A stretch of DNA of 10,717 nucleotides from an archaeon (GCA_021822995.1 JAKAPN010000012.1:1-10717); one strand, 5' to 3'; positions 1 to 7,196 are shown, counted from the first letter of the stretch. Notes: generated from the sequence alone by a model not told the origin. Translations and numbers: made by a program.

Positions 1-903
1 GCCGGGAACCCGATGAACTCTTCCCGCCTTGGGGTTTTCGCTGAATACATCGAAGGTCAAAGGGAGACGGAGGGATTCAAAGTGATTGAACCGGTATCCG
101 CCAGCGAAAGTGACCTTTTGGTTTTCCATACGCAAGGATACGTCGACCGCGTGAGACAGGCTTCGGCGACCGGGCTGGGAGAGCTGGGGAGCGAGGACAC
201 CCCAGCATTCAAGGGGGTCTACGAAGCATCATTATTTCCCGTGGGGAGTACCCTGAGAGGGTTGGAACTGTTGCTAGAGGGAAGTTTCGACCACTTCTTC
301 AATCCGGTTGGAGGGCTCCACCACTCTGCCCCGGATGAGGCACGAGGCTTCTGCGTCTTCAACGACAGCGTCATAGCGATTTCCAGAGCGCTGAACGAAT
401 TCAAACTGAGGAGCGTCGCGTACGTGGACATAGACGCCCATCATGGAGACGGGGTGTACTACGAGTTCGAACCCGACCCAAGAGTAATAATCGGAGACAT
501 CCATGAACACGGGAGATTTCTCTATCCCGGCACCGGTGACGCCTCCGAGACCGGCAAGGGGTTCGCAATGGGGACGAAGATCAACGTCGGTCTCCCGCCC
601 GGCTCTGGGGACAAGGAGTTCTTCCAGGCGTTCGACCAGGTCGAGGAGTTCGTAAGGAAGTCGAAGCCAGAGATGATCTTCTTCCAGTGCGGGGCGGACG
701 GGCTCGCGGGAGACCCCATCACGGACCTGAACTACACGCCGGCCGTCCACAGCTATGCCGCCAGTAAGCTACACAGGCTCGCGCACGAGCTGTGCGGGGG
801 GAAGATACTTGCGATGGGAGGTGGAGGATATTCGCCTGGGAATGTGGGAGCTGCCTGGAAGGAAGTCACCGCAGAGCTTTCTGGCCAGAGGCAAAACCTC
901 TGA
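1..903 (+). CDS. Histone deacetylase superfamily hydrolase (AcuC/acetylpolyamine amidohydrolase-like), 5'-truncated
   Basis: Zinc-dependent deacylase of the arginase/deacetylase fold, expected to remove acetyl or other acyl groups from lysine, polyamines or small amides in the cytoplasm. Counting from the ATG at 13, the signature elements are all present: GGLHH (His103-His104, the paired active-site histidines), DIDAHHGDG (Asp141 and His143, zinc ligands), GADG (Asp229, third zinc ligand) and GGGGYSPGNV (Tyr273, catalytic tyrosine). An active enzyme is therefore likely. The ATG at 13 is probably not the real start. The four codons before it are open (AGNP) and align with the family's N-terminal G-x-HP-x-x-P-x-R-L region, so about 20-25 residues lie before base 1. 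Here the usual His of HP is Asn. The gene ends 48 bases before an acetate-type transporter on the same strand, which suggests release of acetate and its transport, but the transporter has its own promoter-like element. The true substrate (protein, polyamine or other) cannot be told. Confidence 0.9.
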   Translation, partial: AGNPMNSSRLGVFAEYIEGQRETEGFKVIEPVSASESDLLVFHTQGYVDRVRQASATGLGELGSEDTPAFKGVYEASLFPVGSTLRGLELLLEGSFDHFFNPVGGLHHSAPDEARGFCVFNDSVIAISRALNEFKLRSVAYVDIDAHHGDGVYYEFEPDPRVIIGDIHEHGRFLYPGTGDASETGKGFAMGTKINVGLPPGSGDKEFFQAFDQVEEFVRKSKPEMIFFQCGADGLAGDPITDLNYTPAVHSYAASKLHRLAHELCGGKILAMGGGGYSPGNVGAAWKEVTAELSGQRQNL

Positions 904-931
904 TGCTCATTCGAGGACCTGTCGCTCAGCC

Positions 932-939
932 TTAAATAG
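932..939 (+). promoter_or_regulatory. TATA-like element for the acetate transporter gene
   Basis: TTAAATAG, an AT-rich octamer in GC-rich surroundings. Its centre (935.5) predicts a transcription start near 960-962 by the usual archaeal spacing of about 25 bases. That is downstream of the GTG at 952 and just before the in-frame TTG at 967. Confidence 0.5.
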
Positions 940-951
940 AAAGTTCGAGGC

Positions 952-1566
952 GTGGCTGCGAACATATTGAGCCAAAGCCAGCCAATAAAGGCTGACGTGG
1001 TTCTCGCAAATCCCGCTCCGTTAGGACTATTCGGGTTCGGAATGACTACAATACTCCTCAACCTCGCTAACGCCGGCGTCTATCCGCTCGGCTCCAGCGT
1101 ACTCTCGATGGGCATCTTCTTTGGTGGTTTCGCCCAGATTGTAGCAGGCCTCCTGGAATTCAGAAAGGGGAACACGTTCGGAATGACGGCGTTCCTCTCG
1201 TACGGGTTCTTCTGGGAGTCCTTCGTCTTCATCTTCATCCTTCCAGGCATTTCGGGTCTGTCAGGATTCCCACCCACCAACACAGCGCTCGGATACTACC
1301 TCTTCTTCTGGGGCATCTTCACACTCCTGATGTTCATCGGAACATTGCGAATCAACGGCGCCCTCATGGTAGTGTTTGGGACTCTAACGATCCTGTTCTT
1401 CCTCCTGGCAGCAGGCTTCTGGTCGAACATGGGCACAACATTCGGTCAGTTCACAGGCTATGAAGGGGTCCTGTGCGGACTCACCGCAGTATACACAGCC
1501 ATCGCGAACGTCCTCAACGAAGTCTACGGGAAAAGCGTGCTTCCACTCTGGCCTAGAAAGGCGTAG
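952..1566 (+). CDS. GPR1/FUN34/YaaH (SatP) family acetate/succinate transporter
   Basis: Small integral membrane protein of 204 residues, the normal size for the AceTr family, which moves acetate or succinate with protons (or forms anion channels) across the cytoplasmic membrane. The N-terminal family signature NPAPLGLFGFG (residues 20-30) is clear. It is followed by the conserved GGFAQIVAGLLEF (58-70), GNTFGMTAFLSYGFFW (73-88) and six hydrophobic segments, at roughly 26-44, 50-68, 78-98, 112-130, 136-156 and 168-190. The start is uncertain. GTG at 952 gives the longest product, but the TATA-like element at 932-939 is too close to it. In-frame TTG at 967 gives a 199-residue protein that keeps every family motif and fits a nearly leaderless transcript. 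It sits just after a histone-deacetylase-like hydrolase that could release acetate. Acetate is the most likely substrate, but succinate or ammonium/other small solutes have been proposed for family members. Confidence 0.9.
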   Translation: MAANILSQSQPIKADVVLANPAPLGLFGFGMTTILLNLANAGVYPLGSSVLSMGIFFGGFAQIVAGLLEFRKGNTFGMTAFLSYGFFWESFVFIFILPGISGLSGFPPTNTALGYYLFFWGIFTLLMFIGTLRINGALMVVFGTLTILFFLLAAGFWSNMGTTFGQFTGYEGVLCGLTAVYTAIANVLNEVYGKSVLPLWPRKA

Positions 1567-1586
1567 GCAAGATCCATCTGGAAAAC

Positions 1587-1623
1587 GGGTGCCGCATTTT
1601 AGATGCGGACCCATCCCCTTTTT
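1587..1623 (+). terminator. Hairpin plus T-run after the acetate transporter gene
   Basis: GGGT (1587-1590) pairs with ACCC (1609-1612). After a one-base bulge (G1591), CCGCAT (1592-1597) pairs with ATGCGG (1603-1608) around the loop TTTAG. A run of five T follows at 1619-1623. It lies 20 bases after the transporter stop codon, between convergent genes, as expected for an intrinsic-type terminator. Archaea mainly use the T-run, so the hairpin may mainly protect the 3' end. Confidence 0.6.
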
Positions 1624-1701
1624 GGTGACTCACGGACGCCCCGCATGCATTCGAGGAGGGGCACCCCCTAATGTGGTACAGTGCCTTCGCTTGGATCGGA
1701 G

Positions 1702-2313
1702 CTATCCTTTCACCGGGTCGTCGAGCGCCATCATGTGCCCGCCGAACCCTATTGACCAGACTAGCACCGGATAGACGACCATCCGCTCCATCCCTCCTGG
1801 CCCAAGTCCAAGGTAGTCCCCTCCGATGTAGAGGACCAGCGCGACTAGCGTGAACAGACCGAGGACTATCGAGAAGTAGAACATGGGTTTCTTCTGCAGT
1901 CTCGCGGTCACCAGGGCGCCCAGCCCTGCGAACAGAAACACGATCAGAGAGAAGATGCTGTGCCATACACCGGTGGTCTCTGGAAAGAGCCCTACACCCA
2001 TCGCGCCGATACCAGCCAGGGCGATCATGACAGCCGCCGGCCTATCATGGAACCCTCGCTGGAGGAAATAGGCCCCGACGAGGATCATGATCCCGAGGAG
2101 GACAATCGAACTGTTGAATATCATCGAGGTGGGCTGGTTGATCACGCAGCCGACCGTCGCAGAGCCGGGACAGGTTGCCCCCAAGTCGCTCACGTAATTG
2201 GTCGAGACATTATAGCCCGGATAGTAGATTTCGGCGAGTATCAGGCCGATGCTGAATTGGACAGCTCCTACGAAGATGGCGACGCCTGCCTTCGCTGCGT
2301 TGGAGAGAGCCAA
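1702..2313 (-). CDS. DUF998 family integral membrane protein
   Basis: Membrane protein of 203 residues with six hydrophobic segments (about 10-29, 66-85, 92-110, 116-137, 144-164, 177-196), matching DUF998. Typical family features are NYVSDLGA (39-46), MIFNSS near the second helix, GIGAMGVGLFPE (101-112) and a following His118. The function of the family is unknown. The loop after helix 1 carries two cysteines (Cys48 and Cys56) that could form a disulfide if it faces outside. The start is TTG at 2313-2311. There is no ribosome-binding site, but a TATA-like element is centred 26 bases upstream, so a leaderless transcript is likely. The gene converges on the acetate transporter and diverges from the dehydrogenase gene at 2405. 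It ends in DDPVKG. No signs of breakage. Confidence 0.85.
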   Translation of the reverse strand: MALSNAAKAGVAIFVGAVQFSIGLILAEIYYPGYNVSTNYVSDLGATCPGSATVGCVINQPTSMIFNSSIVLLGIMILVGAYFLQRGFHDRPAAVMIALAGIGAMGVGLFPETTGVWHSIFSLIVFLFAGLGALVTARLQKKPMFYFSIVLGLFTLVALVLYIGGDYLGLGPGGMERMVVYPVLVWSIGFGGHMMALDDPVKG

Positions 2314-2335
2314 CGCCCCTGTCTCGGGAAGTTAG

Positions 2336-2343
2336 CCTAAAAG
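2336..2343 (-). promoter_or_regulatory. TATA-like element for the DUF998 gene
   Basis: On the - strand this reads CTTTTAGG. Its centre is 26 bases before the TTG start at 2313, which predicts a leaderless mRNA. It shares TTTTAG with the element before the HAD gene. Confidence 0.5.
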
Positions 2344-2375
2344 TGTGAGCCTCGCACCCCGCCGATGTCAGAACC

Positions 2376-2383
2376 GTTAAAAT
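2376..2383 (+). promoter_or_regulatory. TATA-like element for the five-gene catabolic cluster
   Basis: GTTAAAAT, centred 25 bases before the GTG at 2405, which predicts transcription starting on the first codon. It shares a 91-base divergent gap with the DUF998 promoter; I see no strong inverted repeat between them. Confidence 0.55.
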
Positions 2384-2404
2384 CGGCTGCCACGGTCGAG
2401 CGGC

Positions 2405-3394
2405 GTGCTGAAGGTCCTAGTCCTTTCGCCCATGCCAGAAGGGCTGATACGGCTCTTCTTCGCGGAGAGCCTGGAAAAGAGCGGGATCGAAGCAGACTTC
2501 GAGACTATCAATGAAGCGGGCCCCAAGCTCGACGGGGCGCTGAAGGAGGCTGACTTCGTCATAGGAGATTACACGTTCAAGATTCCAATCACCTCAGAAA
2601 TGGTAGCTAAGATGGAGAGGGTGAAGCTCATCGCCCAGCCGTCCACCGGTTATGACCACATAGATCTCGTCGCCTGCAGAAAGAATGGGATACCTGTCTC
2701 GAACATCGGGGGGGCCAACGCGATCTCTGTCGCGGAGCACACCCTTGCAGCTGCGCTTGTCCTGCTGAAGAGGATGGGATACGCACACCGCAGGATGGTC
2801 GAGGGCGCATGGGTACAGGAAGAGCTGCTCAATGTCGCAGCCGAAGTCCACGGTAAGACGTGGGGCGTGATAGGCCTCGGGAGGATAGGAAAGGAGGTAG
2901 CATGGAGAGCGAGGGCGATGGGCGCCAACGTGGTCTACACGGACCTCGCCCGACTGCCCGACGCTGACGAGCTGAAACTCGGCGTGTCGCATCTCCCGCT
3001 CCAGAGGCTGCTGTCAGAAAGCGACGTGGTGAGCATCCACGTCCCGCTGACACCCGCCACCAGGCAGATGCTGGGTGAGAAAGAGTTCCGCCTGATGAAG
3101 TCGTACGCGGTATTCATCAACGTCTCGCGGGGTGAGTTGACGGACGAGGGAGCTCTGGCGAAGGCGGTCGCGCAGGGGTGGATCGGCGGCGCGGCAGTAG
3201 ACGTCTTCACATCGGAGCCCCTGGATGCAGGAAACCCTCTCCTGGTGGCCGCGAAGGAAGGCGCGAACCTGGTCCTGACGCCTCACATAGCCGGGGCCAC
3301 GAACGACGCGAGGCTCAGGATTATCCAGACCACCGTGGAGAACGTGCTGCGCGTAGCACTGGGAGAGCCGCCGCTGAACGTCGTGAACCCATGA
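2405..3394 (+). CDS. NAD(P)-dependent D-2-hydroxyacid dehydrogenase
   Basis: Cytoplasmic oxidoreductase that interconverts a D-2-hydroxy acid and its 2-oxo acid (glyoxylate/phosphoglycerate/D-lactate dehydrogenase superfamily). The 329 residues are a standard length. The N-terminal catalytic domain has QPSTGYDHID (78-87). The Rossmann nucleotide-binding domain has VIGLGRIG (155-162) with Asp180 at the end of the second strand, favouring NAD over NADP. The catalytic triad is visible: Arg242 (NVSRGEL), Glu271 (FTSEPLD) and His294 (TPHIAGAT). The GTG start is chosen because a TATA-like element is centred 25 bases upstream and because MLKVLVLSP is a natural first beta strand. The stop codon overlaps the start of the next gene (ATGA at 3391-3394), so the two are surely cotranscribed. 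The neighbouring thiamine-diphosphate enzyme probably uses the 2-oxo acid this enzyme makes or consumes. There is no ACT/serine-binding extension, so it is not a long-form phosphoglycerate dehydrogenase; the substrate is undetermined. Confidence 0.92.
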   Translation: MLKVLVLSPMPEGLIRLFFAESLEKSGIEADFETINEAGPKLDGALKEADFVIGDYTFKIPITSEMVAKMERVKLIAQPSTGYDHIDLVACRKNGIPVSNIGGANAISVAEHTLAAALVLLKRMGYAHRRMVEGAWVQEELLNVAAEVHGKTWGVIGLGRIGKEVAWRARAMGANVVYTDLARLPDADELKLGVSHLPLQRLLSESDVVSIHVPLTPATRQMLGEKEFRLMKSYAVFINVSRGELTDEGALAKAVAQGWIGGAAVDVFTSEPLDAGNPLLVAAKEGANLVLTPHIAGATNDARLRIIQTTVENVLRVALGEPPLNVVNP

Positions 3395-5037
3395 AGGTTT
3401 CCGAACTCCTAGTCAGCGCGTTCGAGAGCTACGGCGTCAAGAGGGCATACGGCCTGATCGGAACTTCTGTGCTCGACCTGATGGACGCGCTCTCCAGGAG
3501 CAAGATCAGATACGTCTCGACAAGGCACGAACAGGTTGCGGTAAGCATGGCGGACGCTGAAGGGAGGGTGACCGGAAGGCCGGGGGTCGCGTTGGTACAT
3601 GGCGGGCCGGGGTTCCTGAACTCGTTGGTTGCGCTCGGCAACGCCTGGAAGGATGGGTCGCCGATGGTTCTTGTCGCGGGTGCGGTCAAGCGAAGGATGG
3701 TGGGGATGGACTCGTGGCTTGAGGTCCCACAGCTGGAAATGGCGGCGAGCATGGTGAAGAAGGGATGGCGGATCGGAAGAGGGCAGGAGGCCGGCATGGA
3801 CATCGCCGAGGCATTCGCGCTCGCCTCAAGCGCCCCCAAGGGACCGGTGTACCTGGAGGTGCCTGAGGATGTCTGGCAGCAGGAAGCGGGTTCGCGCGTC
3901 GCGGAGCTGCCTCCGGAGAAGGCCCACGAACCGGAATATGCCGACGTTCTCCGGGCGGCGGACGCGCTGAAGCAGGCAAAGCGTCCCCTTCTCGTACTCG
4001 GTGGGGGCGTGAACTCGTCAGAGGGGGCGAGCGCCGCGGCCAATCTCCTGGCGAGGGTCGCAGCCCCAGTCGTGTCTACAAGCAACGGCAGAGGAGTGAT
4101 ACCGGAGGACCACCCCATGACCGCCGGAAGGATCGGGTTCGGGGGCCTGAGGATGGCCGACGCCCTTCTTACCCAGGCCGACGTCGTTTTGTGCTTGGGT
4201 TGCGGCCTTTCCGACGTTTCCACGTACGGATACAACGCCACCCCCAAGGGAGAGGTCCTCGCGGTAAACATGGACCCCATTTGGGACAGGAAGCCCGTAG
4301 CGTATGCTCTTCACTCCTACTCTGACGCAGCCCGCTTCGCCGATACGCTGGCTGGCCTCTTGGAGGGCATCAAAGCGTCCCCCGAATGGTCGAGTCGGGT
4401 GGAGGCAGGAAGAGCGTCCTGGGCAGCGGCGCTTCTCGAGTCTCAATCTACCAGCCAGGACGGATACGTCAACCCGGCACGCTTCCTCGCCGCGCTAGAC
4501 GGCGCAATCCCCAGAGATACAATCTTTGCCGCAGGCCAGGGACTCCACCAGGTGTACGCGTACGCACTTCTGAAGGTCAGGAAGGAAAGGAGCTTCCTGG
4601 CTGCGGCGAACATGGGGGCGATGGGGTTCGTGTTCCCAGCGGCGCTAGGAGCCAAGATGGCGTTTCCCGATAAAGAAGTGGTCGCAGTGATGGGGGATGG
4701 TGAGTTCATGATGACGATGCAAGACCTTGAGACGGCGGTCCGGGAGAAGATCGGGGTAAAGATCGTCGTGGTCAACGACAACTCATACAGAGTCCTGCTG
4801 ATGAGGCAGAAGATACAGAAGATGGGGCGCGTCTTCGGCACTCAGCACACAAACCCGGACATCACAAAGGTCGCAGATGCTTTCGGGGCGCTGGGCGCGC
4901 GCGTAATCTCGGATGAAGGGATAGGCTCCGCGGTCGAATTCCTGATGGAGAAGTCGGAGGTTCCCCGGATCGTCGAGCTCCAGGTAGACCCTGAAGACCT
5001 GCCGCCCATCAACATCCAAGGTTCTCTGATGTTCTAG
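3391..5037 (+). CDS. Thiamine-diphosphate-dependent enzyme (acetolactate synthase large subunit/2-oxoacid decarboxylase-like)
   Basis: ThDP enzyme of 548 residues with the usual three-domain layout. The N-terminal PYR domain carries the catalytic glutamate (Glu47 in STRHEQ) and VHGGPGFLN (69-77). The central domain is at about 180-330, with LLVLGGGVNSS at 200-210. The C-terminal PP domain carries the metal/ThDP motif GDGEFMMTMQDLETAV (435-450), closing with NDN (462-464). The expected reaction is decarboxylation of a 2-oxo acid or a carboligation; which one is not shown. True acetolactate synthase is less likely. No small regulatory subunit follows, no other branched-chain amino acid gene is nearby, and the end of the motif is NDNSYR rather than the usual NxG. 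Candidates include benzoylformate-, phenyl/indolepyruvate- or sulfopyruvate-type decarboxylases and oxalyl-CoA or glyoxylate enzymes. The start is ATG 3391, overlapping the dehydrogenase stop; the frame is open further upstream, but that part is out-of-frame dehydrogenase sequence. Confidence 0.9.
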   Translation: MKVSELLVSAFESYGVKRAYGLIGTSVLDLMDALSRSKIRYVSTRHEQVAVSMADAEGRVTGRPGVALVHGGPGFLNSLVALGNAWKDGSPMVLVAGAVKRRMVGMDSWLEVPQLEMAASMVKKGWRIGRGQEAGMDIAEAFALASSAPKGPVYLEVPEDVWQQEAGSRVAELPPEKAHEPEYADVLRAADALKQAKRPLLVLGGGVNSSEGASAAANLLARVAAPVVSTSNGRGVIPEDHPMTAGRIGFGGLRMADALLTQADVVLCLGCGLSDVSTYGYNATPKGEVLAVNMDPIWDRKPVAYALHSYSDAARFADTLAGLLEGIKASPEWSSRVEAGRASWAAALLESQSTSQDGYVNPARFLAALDGAIPRDTIFAAGQGLHQVYAYALLKVRKERSFLAAANMGAMGFVFPAALGAKMAFPDKEVVAVMGDGEFMMTMQDLETAVREKIGVKIVVVNDNSYRVLLMRQKIQKMGRVFGTQHTNPDITKVADAFGALGARVISDEGIGSAVEFLMEKSEVPRIVELQVDPEDLPPINIQGSLMF

Positions 5038-5052
5038 GGAGCGGCCCGAGAG

Positions 5053-5060
5053 CATTTATC
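5053..5060 (+). promoter_or_regulatory. TATA-like element before the M20 amidohydrolase gene
   Basis: CATTTATC lies in the 46-base gap after the ThDP enzyme. Its centre is about 27 bases before the GTG at 5084. It could be an internal promoter giving a leaderless message for the downstream genes. Confidence 0.45.
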
Positions 5061-5083
5061 GGACGGTCCGCCGACGCGGTTGC

Positions 5084-6262
5084 GTGGACCTGTTCGAAGA
5101 AGCGAAGTTGATCGAACCTGAAATAATCAAGAACCGCAGGGCCCTGCACCAGCACCCTGAGCTCTCCTATGAGGAAAGCTGGACCTCTGCGTTCGTGGCT
5201 GAGAAGCTGCACGGTCTGGGGGTCGAAGTGAAGACGGGCGTAGGCGGCAACGGAGTCGTCGGTGTCCTCAAGGGCTCGAGGAAAGGCAAGGTGGTTGCCC
5301 TCAGGGCGGACATGGACGCGCTCCCGGTGCAGGAGCTTTCTGATGTCTCATTCAGGTCCAAGATTGAAGGCGTCATGCACGCCTGTGGGCACGACACGCA
5401 CATGGCGATGCTCCTCGGAGCTGCCCGGCTGTTGGCCGACAGCAGAGATGAGCTCGTCGGGACCGTAAAGTTCCTTTTCCAGCCTGCGGAGGAGCACGGG
5501 GGGAGAGGAGGCGCCCTCCCCATGATAGAAGCTGGCGCCATGAAGGACCCGGATGTCGATTACGTATTCGGCCTGCACATCAGCAACAGTCAGAAATCCG
5601 GAGAGTTCGGGGTGAAGGAAGGGGCCGTGATGGCCGCGCCGGACACTTTCAAGGTGAGGATTGTGGGCAGAGGGGGTCACGGTTCCGCGCCGCACGAGAC
5701 GGTCGACCCAGTCTACCTGGCCGCCCATGTTATTCTCGCGCTGCAGGGCATCTCATCCAGGATGATCGACCCAGTGCGCCCTTTCGTTATTACGGTCGGC
5801 GCGGTCCACTCGGGAACTAAGGAGAACATCATACCGGACTTCGCTCACCTCGAGGGCACAATCAGGACCCTTGATGAGACGACCAGAAGGCGGGCCAAGA
5901 AGAAGGTGAAACAGGTGGTGGCCGGGGTATGCAAGTCGTTCGGGGCATCTGCAGAAGTGGAATTCGAAGAGGACGCATACCCTGTGACTGTCAACGACCC
6001 CAGGACGACACAGAGTGTGATCCGGCTGTTGAAGCAGATTCCAGGCGCAAAGGTGAGGAAGATGGACGCGATAATGGGCGGAGAGGACTTCTCGAGGTTC
6101 CTGCATGAAGCGCCAGGGACGTTCTACTTTCTTGGCACCAAAAACCAGGCCAAAGGGTGCGTCCATCCCAACCACAGTGCAAGCTTCAAAGTCGACGAGG
6201 AGGTGCTCAAGCTGGGGTCGGCGTCCCTGGCGTTGCTCGCCTTCGAGTTTGGGAAGAGGTGA
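5084..6262 (+). CDS. M20 family metal-dependent amidohydrolase (IAA-amino acid hydrolase/hippuricase/carboxypeptidase type)
   Basis: Cytoplasmic di-metal amidohydrolase of 392 residues, a standard size for the M20D group, which cleaves N-acyl amino acids such as hippurate, indoleacetyl-amino acids or N-acetyl-amino acids. It opens with RRALHQHPELSYEE (18-31), typical of the group. Metal-site motifs are VALRADMDALPV (71-82), HACGHDTHMAML (99-110, with Cys101 and His103), QPAEEHGG (Glu136-Glu137), GLH (His164) and VHPNHSASF (His361). The dimerisation-domain signature GRGGHGSAPH lies at 195-204. All catalytic positions are intact. The GTG start has no ribosome-binding site but a TATA-like element about 27 bases upstream. 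Its stop touches the start region of the next gene, so the amidohydrolase and metallo-beta-lactamase genes are coupled. Its products would be a carboxylic acid and an amino acid or amine, and the neighbours could process the acid. Substrate not determined. Confidence 0.93.
   Translation: MDLFEEAKLIEPEIIKNRRALHQHPELSYEESWTSAFVAEKLHGLGVEVKTGVGGNGVVGVLKGSRKGKVVALRADMDALPVQELSDVSFRSKIEGVMHACGHDTHMAMLLGAARLLADSRDELVGTVKFLFQPAEEHGGRGGALPMIEAGAMKDPDVDYVFGLHISNSQKSGEFGVKEGAVMAAPDTFKVRIVGRGGHGSAPHETVDPVYLAAHVILALQGISSRMIDPVRPFVITVGAVHSGTKENIIPDFAHLEGTIRTLDETTRRRAKKKVKQVVAGVCKSFGASAEVEFEEDAYPVTVNDPRTTQSVIRLLKQIPGAKVRKMDAIMGGEDFSRFLHEAPGTFYFLGTKNQAKGCVHPNHSASFKVDEEVLKLGSASLALLAFEFGKR
6256..6262 (+). promoter_or_regulatory. 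Shine-Dalgarno GAGGTGA deciding the start of the metallo-beta-lactamase gene
   Basis: GAGGTGA is complementary to the 3' end of archaeal 16S rRNA. It overlaps the M20 stop codon and stands five bases before GTG 6268. It is the clearest ribosome-binding site in the window, as expected for an internal gene of an operon that cannot be leaderless. Confidence 0.65.
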
Positions 6263-6267
6263 CAAGA

Positions 6268-7170
6268 GTGTACGCGACCAAGGTGGCTGAGCGGGTCTAC
6301 CTCCTTGACACCTACGCCCTCGGAGTCGCCGGGACGGTAGGTGCATATCTGGTCAAGGGACCCAAGCCGGCACTCGTCGACTGTGGCTATTCCTCGTCCT
6401 ACGAGAGCGTACTGGCCGGGTTGGCAGAGGTCGGAGTGATGCCCTCGGAAGTAAGGTACGTCATCCCCACGCACGTCCACCTCGACCATGCCGGGGCGGC
6501 AGGTCGGTTGTTGCGAGAGATGCCGAACGCAGAGGTCGTAGCGCATGAGCGGGCCTTGCCCCACTTGGAGGACCCGACCCGCCTGATAGAAAGCTCTACG
6601 ATGGTGTTCGGGAGGCAGATCATGGAGTTGTATGGTAGGCCCGACCCAATCCCCTCCGGGAGGATGACCGCAGTGCGGGAGGAATCGCGTATCGACCTTG
6701 GCGACGGGCTGACCGCCACGCTGATGCACACCCCAGGACACGCTCCCCATCAGATTTCTGTCACGCTCGACAACACGGGGGTTCTCCTGACAGCAGACGC
6801 AGTCGGCATCGTCTATCCGGGGCTGAATGCCCTCATCCCGACGACTCCGCCTCCGAGCTTCAACCCGTCAGAACTGGTCGCCTCTGTCGGCCGGCTCCGT
6901 CAGATGACTCCCAAGACGCTGCTGGTCCCTCACTTCGGCGCGAGGAAAGACGCGGAGTGGGTGTTCGGGAGGACGACGGAGCTGGTGTCGAGCTGGGTCA
7001 CGGCGGTGAAGGAGATGTGGAAGCAGAAGTCGACACTGGAGAAAACCTCCGAAAGGATGGAGGAGACCGTCGCAACTGACGCCGGCGTCGAGGAGCTCCC
7101 CATCTACGCGAAGGTCTCTGTGAGGACGTCGGTCATGGGGATCATGCATTACCTGGACAAGAACCATTGA
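6268..7170 (+). CDS. Metallo-beta-lactamase fold hydrolase
   Basis: Protein of 300 residues with a complete di-metal MBL site. It has PTHVHLDHAG (67-76; His69, His71, Asp73, His74), HTPGHAPHQ (154-162; His158), LTADAVG (Asp177) and VPHFG (His222). Family members hydrolyse thioesters (glyoxalase II), lactones, esters or phosphodiesters; the general layout here is closest to glyoxalase II-like/uncharacterised archaeal hydrolases. The exact substrate is unknown. The start is placed at GTG 6268 because the Shine-Dalgarno GAGGTGA ends five bases before it. GTG 6259 would add three residues and overlap the M20 stop. The open frame continues back to 6157, but that part is antisense-free M20 sequence read in another frame and carries no MBL-like residues. 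The C-terminal 80 residues (about 225-300) are helical and charged, beyond the catalytic core. The gene probably works with the M20 enzyme, since their ends overlap or nearly touch. Confidence 0.9.
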   Translation: MYATKVAERVYLLDTYALGVAGTVGAYLVKGPKPALVDCGYSSSYESVLAGLAEVGVMPSEVRYVIPTHVHLDHAGAAGRLLREMPNAEVVAHERALPHLEDPTRLIESSTMVFGRQIMELYGRPDPIPSGRMTAVREESRIDLGDGLTATLMHTPGHAPHQISVTLDNTGVLLTADAVGIVYPGLNALIPTTPPPSFNPSELVASVGRLRQMTPKTLLVPHFGARKDAEWVFGRTTELVSSWVTAVKEMWKQKSTLEKTSERMEETVATDAGVEELPIYAKVSVRTSVMGIMHYLDKNH

Positions 7171-7176
7171 AATAAC
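7169..7176 (+). promoter_or_regulatory. Weak TATA-like element before the dioxygenase gene
   Basis: GAAATAAC lies in the 26-base gap after the MBL gene. Its centre is about 24 bases before ATG 7197, where no Shine-Dalgarno is seen. Leaderless expression is possible, but the element is only moderately AT-rich and overlaps the MBL stop. Confidence 0.35.
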
Positions 7177-7196
7177 GGGATCACCCCCCGACCCAT

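Noticed and set aside
274..750. 158-residue - strand frame
   Set aside because: Antisense to the deacetylase gene, whose catalytic motifs are unmistakable on the + strand.
1613..1701. Possible small RNA or tRNA in the convergent gap
   Set aside because: Apart from the hairpin at 1587-1612 and a weak GCCCC/GGGGC pairing, no cloverleaf or promoter is visible.
1553..1966. Frames on both strands in and around the DUF998 gene (also 1960-2340 +)
   Set aside because: They lack hydrophobic segments or family motifs; the DUF998 frame explains the region.
3178..3390. N-terminal extension of the ThDP enzyme frame by 71 codons
   Set aside because: It is Arg/Gly-rich out-of-frame dehydrogenase sequence; the family's N-terminus begins at the ATG at 3391, which overlaps the dehydrogenase stop.
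3429..4280. Long 283-residue open frame on the - strand
   Set aside because: It lies wholly inside the ThDP enzyme gene. Its translation is Ser/Pro/Thr/Ala-rich without domains, as expected for the antisense of a GC-rich gene.
6157..6267. Upstream extension of the MBL frame
   Set aside because: It overlaps the M20 C-terminal coding region and has no MBL-like residues. The Shine-Dalgarno at 6256-6262 points to GTG 6268.
5753..6346. 197-residue - strand frame
   Set aside because: Antisense to the M20 and MBL genes, with composition typical of a shadow and no recognisable domain.
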